Of a stretch of 44,303 nt of DNA, positions 37,046 to 44,303 are shown one piece after another. The notes below the pieces were generated by a model. It saw nothing but the letters and a program-made list of their open reading frames with translations, was not told the origin of the DNA and ran no database searches. The DNA comes from Nephromyces sp. MM_2019. Its lineage: Eukaryota > Apicomplexa > Aconoidasida > Nephromycida. Position numbers and translations under genes: made by a program. Where the stretch lies: positions 2,777 to 47,079 of the forward strand of contig JADHZB010001274.1 in assembly GCA_015657535.1 (NCBI GenBank), written 5' to 3'. The first letter of the stretch is position 1, and every line of letters begins with the position of its first letter.

Positions 37046-38255
37046 CTATTTCAAAGAGCATGAAACCGAGAATTTGTCAGGCCTTTTTCGGGTTTTATAA
37101 CTCAGCCGTTTCAGTATGTGTTGAAATATTTTTAAATTAAAGAGAAACTGAGTAAGCGCTCTGATTCGTTTGATTTTATTTCTCCAAAAGTAAGAATCTT
37201 GAGATGAAACATTAGACCAAATTTCCAAACGTGTGCGCGGCTCATTTATCCCACGAAATTGCAGTTTTTTGCATGCATGTGGGAATTGACAAAAAAAGCC
37301 CTTTATTTCCTCTTGAATTTCCTGTTTTTTCTTCAATAAAATATTGAATTTTTGCAAAAAAAGTCAAAAAATCATCTTTTGTGATGCTGGTAAAGGTATT
37401 ACCTTGGAATACAAAGGAATCGTGCAAATTTCGTCAATTTTTGGCCTAAATTTTCGCAAAAATTAGAAGTTAAAAAAAGATAATACCAAGTTGATACTAC
37501 CAAATGATAAACTTTTTCTAGCTAAAATTGACTCTAGGTAGCAAATTTCTACTTGTAGTTTAGTAAAAAATCTGGTAAAGGCTATTTTTTATGCCTTTTC
37601 AGATTAGAAAAAGGAAAATTATTAGAATAAAAGCACATATTTTATAAATTTGTTTTTGAAGAGGAAGAAATTTATAAAATATGCTTCCTCTTCTTTAATC
37701 GAAGAATCTAGCATTTTTCCAAAGCCTTCTCTTCCTCGCTTGGTAATATCAGAAAAAAAATTGCTTCAACTATGTGTGTTGGAAAGCTTTTTTATTAGCA
37801 TAATCCATCGAGTTAGATCCTTTGTAAGACGATCTACTGCTACTAGTTTGGTTTCTAAAGTATGTTGATTTCTCAACATTGACATACTCTTTAGCTTTCA
37901 GAAAAAAAACGCCAAAACATACACATGAAAGCAAGTGCAATGAGTTTTGCCTGAAAGCTTAATAACTGTGCACCCTTTTTTTTTCATGATAAAATCTAAT
38001 TATTATACTCTCTGTTTCATCGAAAAATAGAGTTTTTGAGGTTCTTAAAGGAGTGGTGTTTTTAAGGAAAAACAATTGGTACAGGAATGCTTTATTCTGG
38101 AGGATTAAGCGATAGAAACTATCCGAAATTCTCCTATTAATTATACGAATATGCCTTAAAACTCGGCAAACATGAGTTTTTTGGAGGGAGTTTATGTGAC
38201 TTACAAGCTGTAAAACCTCATTGCAAACTTGAACATTTTCTTTCTCGATTTTCAT
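37046..38255 (-). CDS. Unrecognised multi-exon gene, basic and helical
   Basis: No family recognised. The start at 38255 opens MKIEKENVQVCNEVLQLVSH and continues through HVCRVLRHIRIINRRISDSF. A second segment (about 37866-37770) reads ETKLVAVDRLTKDLTRWIML. A third (about 37755-37650) reads KRGREGFGKMLDSSIKEEE. The last two exons are well bordered: one ending KIDEICTIPLYSK at a GTAATA donor near 37400, and 37335-37046, after AAAAAACAG, which opens EIQEEIKGFFCQFPHACKKL and ends FSVSCSLK-stop. The composition is lysine- and arginine-rich with heptad-like leucines and no membrane segment. Interior splice sites are unresolved, and the middle segments may belong to different exons than drawn. The HVCRVLRHI stretch faintly recalls the Nup54 HRVLRV motif, but the order of the other segments does not support that assignment. 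Confidence 0.4.
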
Positions 38256-38673
38256 TAAACAGCTGTTAGCACACAGTAAGATTTACTTCCAAAGGATGGA
38301 ATTTACTACTTTACGGTAGACTATAATTCTTAGCATATTTTTTGGATAGTCTATTGCTTGTACATGAGTTTTTGAAGGCTGCTAGTCTAGTGTGTTGGTG
38401 TTTAGCTTAGACCTAGCAATGAAAGCAGTCTAGTATGTTGGTGATTAGCTTGAGCCTTCTCAATCAACACAATCTAGTGTGTTTACCATTCTCACACACC
38501 AGTCTCAATGAGCCTAGTCTATATATTTCACAGTTCTCTCTCACACACACCTTTCTCATCCAACTTCCCCCAATTTGTTGATATCCCCTCCCCCCAAGTA
38601 TAGCCCCAATATACCCCCAATCATTAACTTCTTTATATATAACAATGCGTGCCTAACCAACAAGAAACCTATC
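38256..38673. promoter_or_regulatory. Putative divergent promoter with 43-bp repeats
   Basis: The two unrecognised genes start on opposite strands 418 bases apart. Between them, TCTAG(T/A)(G/A)TGTT recurs at 38386, 38429 and 38473, spacing 43-44 bases, followed by a C-rich block (CCCCTCCCCCC near 38586), TATATATAAC at 38633 and then the plus-strand ATG at 38674. The T/C-rich to TATA layout looks like a promoter, but no motif is diagnostic. Confidence 0.35.
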
Positions 38674-40128
38674 AATGGTGGGACACAAACTAGATTTTTT
38701 GAAAAGCGATCTTCATGTTAATCACACTAGTTGCGACATGTACAACGCACAACAAATATTATACTCCTAGCTTTAGCCGCCGTCATCACCTAGTCCCTAT
38801 AGTTGATAAATATACACACGCAAAAATACTAGCAAAAGTATTTCAAACAGAATTGAAGGTGAATTTTTTGCGATTTTTTGTTTCTTCCCTTCCTCTGGGG
38901 TGCAATCATGATTTCCAGTGATTTTCATTTTAAAACTCATTGAACCAGTGAAAATTGTTTCTCTGAGAGGTTTTTGAAGCAAAAATAGCTATAAAATATT
39001 TTCCCAGCTTTTTTCCCTTTAAAAAGAGGAAAAACAGAGGGATCACCCTCTAAAATTAGTTTTATTTTTATTATGAATTGCTAGGTGTGTTGGGTTGATT
39101 GTCACTTTTTTTGTGTGAAGATGGTTGTGATGAAATTGAAGATGATATAATATCTGCTATGAAGAAGATGATATCATATCTCTCCAAAATGATGATATTA
39201 TCTTGCACATTAGCATTTCATTTTTAAAGGCATGTTCCGGGGAAAAAGTGTGGCTGAGACCTGAAGATGTATTGCTCCAAGCTTTCATCAAGAAGAAGTA
39301 GAAAGAAGGAACCTGTGGAGTTACTAATTTCTAGTTTGAACTTCTTTTTGTATTTTTAGGCGTGAAGATCCATTAAGTAATTTTAAAGGAGAAGGATTTC
39401 TACGTGATTTATCAAAAGCTTTAGAGTTACCCTTTTGATCTGGTTAGTACAGCGCAGAATATTTGGGATATGATGAACATTTAGCGTTTACTAAAGTACA
39501 TTTCCTTCTAATTCATGCCTAAATGCAGAGTTTTAATAGTTGAGAGAATGTTATCTTAGCTGCTTCCGAGGTAAAAGCGAAAAAAATTGGCGTTTTAGTA
39601 TCAGGATTATCAATATGAGGAGATGAAACAAGAAAATAATTATTTTTAAAGCTCAAAAAATTTTTTCTCATTCACAGCAGTTTGGTACCACCCTGATGGT
39701 GCCTTCGTTTGCTTTTGAAGGAGTGGATTTTTTGCTTGAAATGGTGGAATTCTTCCTTAAAGCAGCAGATTTTATATCAAGCAGTAATTTCTTCCTCCTC
39801 TAGCTAGTTTCATAATTGAACATATATCCGCACTTTGGAGTTGAATTTGCGGTCTCTAATACTGGGCATCAGTTTCAAGCGCACAAAGCAGTCTCCACAC
39901 TGCCCTAATAAGGATAGTACAAAGTATGAATATTTTCTAGAGATACTTGCAAGAAATCGTCCTTTTTTCTTTGCACTATCAAACTACCCTTTTGATCCGG
40001 ATTTTCAGGAGTTGCGCATTAGTTTGACGTTTTTCATAGCTCCCTACCTGCCAGAAAATTTTGCTAGTTTCTTGTCTCCACACCAAAGTTTTTCTAAGCT
40101 CCTCCAGTGCTTTGTTTGTTTTCCCTAA
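38674..40128 (+). CDS. Unrecognised multi-exon gene (plus strand)
   Basis: No family recognised. A first exon may start at 38674 (MVGHKLDFLKSDLHVNHTSC). Later coding-like segments are about 39140-39295 (EEDDIISLQNDDIILHISIS, GEKVWLRPEDVLLQAFIKKK), 39361-39436 after TTTTTAG (REDPLSNFKGEGFLRDLSKA), about 39454-39530 (YSAEYLGYDEHLAFTK), 39672-39810 after ACAGCAG (TTLMVPSFAFEGVDFLLEMV) and up to 40128 (YEYFLEILARNRPFFFALSN, ISLTFFIAPYLPENFASF, then the stop). Each segment has normal protein composition, but several lack good donors, and the 39436 stop is followed in the same frame by more coding-like sequence. This is either a gene with atypical or very short introns or a decaying copy. Confidence 0.35.
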
Positions 40129-41481
40129 ATTGAAATTTTTTTCCCTTTTTTTAACATGATTTTAACCCAATAATATTGAGAATAAAATCTAATTTTGTGT
40201 GTGTGTGTGCATGATTGCATGTTCCTCTACCTGTGTGTGTATATTGCTATTAATTGCCCAAAAAAGTGAAAAAAATCTTTATTTTTGATGTTTTTTTCAA
40301 GATTGTAGATTAAAGATTTCCTAAAGTTAAAATTAATTCTTTAAAATGAAATTTCGCAAATAACAGGAAATTTATAGGAATCGTCATGAAGCTGAGCTGC
40401 AAATCAAACAAATTTTGAATTTTTTTCATCTAAAAAGACTTTTCTTTTATTCAAAGATAAGCACACGCACACGGAAGCTATCATACTCGATCAGTTTATT
40501 GAGAATTGCAGATGATGACTGATTTAACCGGAGAGCTGAGCTCCATATTAATAGAGTAGACTTTTGCCGATTCATTTCCTTTACCGATTACACTAGGGTG
40601 AGGCAAAGCTTATTGTTTTTTGTGGAGCTTTAGAGGGTTGAAAAAACTAGTATATGCTCCCTCTTCATATGAGGATTTTTTCTCAAAGTGATGTATGGAT
40701 TTTGTTGAAGAAATGCATAAATTTAATTATTATAGGATAGGAACTATGGAATTTACCGGCTTTTTTGAGAAATGTGATGTAAAGATTGATTTTTTGATTT
40801 ATAAGCTTTAGTTTTTGTTTTGGATGTTTATTTGTGCATTAAAGAAAATGAGAAATTAGTAAAAAAATGGGTTTTTTGCTTGGAAATAAACGCAAAATCA
40901 AAGAAAATTGGATTTCTAAGCTTTTTTTCATTTTATTTACGATTTTTGGCTGAAAACTTCATTTTTGTTATTTTAAAAGGTAAAAATGAGGTTTTTGGAG
41001 GTTTTTCTGTTATAAAAATAGGCGTGGAGAGTTTGGCCATGTGAGAATAATAGTGCGTTGGGACCTTATACGAGACTGTGGACTGAGTTCTCAATTTCTT
41101 CGTTGTAAGCGGTTTTGCGTGTGTGTGGGTGTGTGAAAGGGGGTGGGTGTGAGTGTATTTATGTGTGTGTGTGAGTGTATTTGTGTGAGTGGGGTTGGGT
41201 GCGTATGCGTGTGTATCTGTGTGTGAGCGTGAGTGTGCATGCGTTTGTAATGATGTATATGTGTGTGTGCGTTTCTACAAGTATTCTCTTGAAGGCTTAA
41301 AATTGATTTGTTTTTGCTACTCGCCTGCTTAATGAGCCCCTTTTTTTTTGTCTTTACGGAGTAGGAAAAAAAAGTAGACTTTTACTCTTTGGTTAGCTGA
41401 ATGACGCAAAGGGTTGCGAAATAAAGGTATAGTAATATATTAAAACTCTCAATATATATGGGAAAGTCCTCTAAAGGAAAG
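40129..41481. other. Intergenic or intronic region with TG repeats
   Basis: TG tracts occur at 40197-40240 and, more extensively, at 41118-41275. A short coding-like segment after TTGCAG near 40511 (MMTDLTGELSSILIE-stop) may be a stray exon. The ORF 40820-41044 is phenylalanine/lysine-rich noise. Nothing else is supported. Confidence 0.4.
41118..41275. repeat. Imperfect (GT)n microsatellite
   Basis: GTGTGTGTGGGTGTGTGAAA and related GTGTGAGTGTATTT units run for about 160 bases on the + strand. Confidence 0.9.
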
Positions 41482-41842
41482 ATAGAGTTTAAAACTTCAT
41501 CTTCTCACGTGTGTTATTGAAGCACTCTTGAGCTTATCTAGAGCAAAAAAGTTGCCTTTTAAGGAAGGAACACTCACCACCGTAATATGTCTGGGTGTAC
41601 ATACACTGAAATTTTTGTTTTTCTCGAGCGTTTCGGTATATATTTCGTGGGGATATAATTTGCCAATGCAGCTGCTGATTTGCCATGCACTTCCACCGGC
41701 TCTGTGTGTATTAAATTTTAAATGCAAACTACGATTTGCTTTTTGTGGGGAAGCTTGGAATGTATTTTCGAAGTTACGAAACAATGAAATAATGCAGAAA
41801 TCTCATTTTACGGGGGTGAAGGTGATGAATTCCACTCTCTAA
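41482..41842. other. Region open on both strands, possible exon
   Basis: The plus strand is open from 41482 to 41842 (RAKKLPFKEGTLTTVICLGV onward, with a hydrophobic FLFFSSVSVYISWGYN segment). The minus strand is open from 41784 to 41497 (MFRNFENTFQASPQKANRSL onward). Base composition is richer in GC than the flanks, as in real exons here, but I cannot choose the strand. A short open start on the plus strand at 41457 (MGKSSKGKIEFKTSSSHVCY) adds a third candidate. Confidence 0.25.
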
Positions 41843-42364
41843 TAGGCTTGATTAACATTGATAAAAGAGAATCTGTAGTCGTTGGATTCACTATATTCAT
41901 AAAAATTCAAAACACCACTAGCACCACTATAACCTTTACTGAGTTAAGCTTCTAGTGTACTACCGCTTAAAATTTTCCCTGAAATTTTATTACTTTAAGG
42001 CGTAAATTCACAAGGAAAAACACTTTTTTTTTTTTTTTCCCAAAAAAAAACAAAGCAAAAACTACAATATAATGCTCTTATTTTGCTAATGAATAATTGA
42101 TTTTTTAGGTTAAAAATGCCTTTTTTATAGACATTTTAACGTCTTTTTTTTCATTTTATTGTGCTGCATACTTCTTGTTGATTTCTTTGAATATATTTTT
42201 TTGCGTGCAATTTACTCTCAGGGTGTTATGTTGACCTAGTCTAGGCCTATTCTGGGCTCTTTTTGCAGTAAAGCTTCTTAATTAGGGATTTATAAGAATC
42301 TCTCTATTTTCTCAATCGTTTGCTGGAGACACAGATTATCTTAACCTGAAATGAGTCTTTTAAA

Positions 42365-44062
42365 ATGTGTGTTAATCTTGAAGAAAAGACAAGAAAATCC
42401 AAGCCTGAAATGAGTTTCTTACCTACAGTTACCTTTCTCTCATTCAATCAAGATGGCTCGTGCTTATCAGTCGGGACTAGTAGAGGGTTTCTCATCTTCT
42501 CTACTTTTCCCTTTAAACGCCAACTCCGGGTGGATTGCGGGCCTGTCAGCATCGTAGAGATGCTCTATGAAACCTCTTTAGTAGCCGTAGTTGGCTCTAG
42601 CGAAGGAATAGGAACATCATGTCGAATGGTGGTACTTTGGAATATGAAACAGGCTCAGATCCTAGCTACTTTGAGCTTCAATTTCGCTGTTTATGCAGTA
42701 AAAATGAATTTGAAGAGATTAGTAGTAATTTTTGAAGAAGAACTCAGAATCTACGATTTAAAGGATGTAAATCTCATTCACAGAATCGAGAGAAACTCCT
42801 TGGAAAATGATTTTTCGAATTGCGTTTGTGCACTTTCGTGTGGTATCGACAAGGGTTTTCTTGCTATTCCGTACTGTAGGTATGTTGGTAAACACTTGAA
42901 GATTTGGGTTTGAGGGGTTTTTGTTCGAATCTGCGAGGTGCATTATGGAGTGTGTGGGTTAGTGGCGTAAAGAGTTGTAGTTTTTATTCGAATCTATGAG
43001 GTGCGTGTTGGGGTTTTTTTGGGATGGGATATTGATTGCTAGATTTGATTCTAGTAGCATAACCAATTGATTTTGCTGAATTCTTTCAAGCTAAACGGTG
43101 TGAAGATGATGATAGTGATTTTAAATAAAAAAAGGAGAAAACCCCCCTCATTAACAGAACTACCCTCTCTTTTACACACATGGGGCTCTCTTTTTTATAC
43201 ACCCCTCCTTTCCATCACATTTTTATGCTTCTTCCTAGTGCTTTAGACATTCCCATTCTGCCAGAGAAGAATGGTGTACACCCAAAAGTTCTTTGTGTGC
43301 GAGATAATACACCCCCCTCTGCATGTGCTATTGGCGGGGGGGTAACTTGAGCGTAGAGTAATGACTATTTTATTCACTAAAGCCACCTTTTCTTTTTAGG
43401 CAACTATGGTGTATATACATCGTTTTTTGAGCTTTTCTGATACTTGCTAAGACGAATACTCCCTCTATCAGTGAAGACGTCGTATTCCTGCAGAATAAGG
43501 CTTTCAAATTGCCTTGTATTCTATGTAATATGCGCTTCTTTCATATATTATATCTTCCTCTCACTATTTCATAGTATAAAACGTGTGTAGTTTGATTGGA
43601 TTATGAGTAAGTCTTGATCAGATATAATACACAGTCACTATACCGGATTTCTTTGGTTTAGACAAGTGCCTATCACATTATTTTTATATGAAGAAAGCCT
43701 GATCAAATATTTTCGAGCGTGTGTGTGTTTGTTTGTGTGTGTGTGTGTGTTTGTGTGTGTGTTTGTGTGTGTTTGTGTGTGTGTTTGTGTGTGTTTGTGT
43801 GTGTGTTTGTGTGTTTCTCTGTGTCCTTTTGTTTTTGTTTGTTTTACTCTGTGTATTTTTCTCTGTGTGTTTCTCTGTGTGCGTGGTGCTTAATTAGAAA
43901 ACTCTTCTGTATATCGCTTTCTATTCCAGAGATTATGGAGCAGTTACTTTGATTGATACATATAATATAAAGGGTTCAAGCAGTGTGTTAGCTCATCAGT
44001 CTCCCGTCTTCCATTTGGCGTTTAATGGAGCAGGCAGTTTGTTGGCTACTGCATCTCAAAAG
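42365..44062 (+). CDS. ATG18: ATG18/WIPI-family PROPPIN, 5' part (2 exons, runs off the right edge)
   Basis: A WD40 beta-propeller that binds phosphatidylinositol 3-phosphate on autophagic membranes; in apicomplexans the homologue is needed for apicoplast inheritance. Exon 1 (42365-42879) contains the family hallmarks FLSFNQDGSCLSVGTSRGF, then IFSTFPFKR, VEMLYETSLVAVVG, VVLWNMKQAQILATLSF, VYAVKMNLKRLVVIFEEEL and RIYDLKDVNLIHRIE, then LAIPYC before a GTATGT donor. Exon 2 (43930-44062, after TTCTATTCCAG, before GTAAGT) continues in phase with DYGAVTLIDTY and VLAHQSPVFHLAFNGAGSLL, ending ATASQK, where the family continues GT-(I/V)RVF. The FRRG lipid-binding motif would be encoded just beyond the window. 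Translation may begin at 42365 or at a second in-frame ATG (42410) directly before FLPTVTF. Bases 44063-44303 are intron. Confidence 0.88.
43718..43885. repeat. (GTGTGTTT)n / (GT)n in ATG18 intron 1
   Basis: GTGTGTGTTTGTTTGTGTGT, then (GT)n and GTTTGTGTGT units run for about 165 bases and end about 45 bases before the exon 2 acceptor. The tract is UG-rich in the transcript and lies where the polypyrimidine tract would be. Intron 1 also has a shorter direct repeat, TTCGAATCT(G/A)(C/T)GAGGTGC, at about 42924 and 42982. Confidence 0.9.
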
Positions 44063-44303
44063 GTAAGTTAAAGGGTTTTTATTATCTAAATTTTCATGGA
44101 TATATTCTTTTCTTTGATATAAGTTATACAAATGAAGATTAGTTTGATATGAATGAGAAGCTTGTTATATATCAACACTTTTTCTTGTGAGTGAGTTTCT
44201 AGCTGTGTGTAGAAATCTGTATAATTTGGTAATTTTTATGGATATGTATGTGTGTGTATTTTTCTGCTTTATCTTCTCTTTCTTCCGCTCTTCTTCTGCT
44301 CTT

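Noticed and set aside
42920..43000. Possible tRNA (TTCGAATC T-loop-like string)
   Set aside because: The string is part of a direct repeat in ATG18 intron 1; no acceptor stem, D-arm or anticodon arm can be drawn around it.
43666..43952. Cys/Val-rich ORFs near the right edge
   Set aside because: They are translations of the TG repeat in ATG18 intron 1.

Overview
This window is eukaryotic nuclear DNA. It is AT-rich, its genes are broken by many spliceosomal introns (5' ends such as GTAAGT, GTATGT, GTAGGT; 3' ends TTTTAG or CAG after pyrimidine tracts), and it carries many CA/TG microsatellites and two assembly gaps of N. The gene content (a protein-only RNase P with extra inserts, an ATG18-type PROPPIN, a GPI1/PIG-Q homologue, a WD40 protein resembling TBC1D31) and a CCCTAAA-based minisatellite fit a protist, most plausibly an alveolate related to apicomplexans. 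That placement is inference.

Layout. At the left edge (about 960-2220, minus) are exons of a WD40 protein that continues beyond the window. After an ORF-poor stretch comes the largest gene, PRORP (protein-only RNase P), on the minus strand from 18614 down to 7142. I could join it into eight phase-compatible exons encoding about 1,782 residues. It has a PPR region, half of a zinc site (CPSC), the DGAN, HDD and TND metallonuclease aspartates, and the WHIP...WLC half of the zinc site in the last exon. A second ORF-poor block (18.6-23.9 kb) is followed by a small plus-strand gene (23912-24907) for a putative secreted Gly/Pro/Tyr-rich peptide. From 34970 down to 26865 lies a minus-strand gene of a dozen or so exons that I read as GPI1/PIG-Q. 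One of its introns is filled by a 43-bp telomere-like minisatellite with a 361-N gap. An unrecognised minus-strand gene (38255-37046) and an unrecognised plus-strand gene (38674-40128) diverge from a 0.4-kb repeat-containing region. At the right edge is the 5' part of an ATG18/WIPI gene (42365 onward, plus).

Functional links. PRORP matures tRNA 5' ends, in some apicomplexans within the plastid. ATG18 is also needed for apicoplast maintenance in apicomplexans. GPI1 acts in the first step of GPI-anchor synthesis. Nothing shows that the genes are co-regulated; they appear to be independent transcription units. A recurring feature is that CA/TG microsatellites inside introns mostly read as UG repeats in the transcript. 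Exon joins were made by eye from splice consensus and phase, without alignment or RNA evidence.
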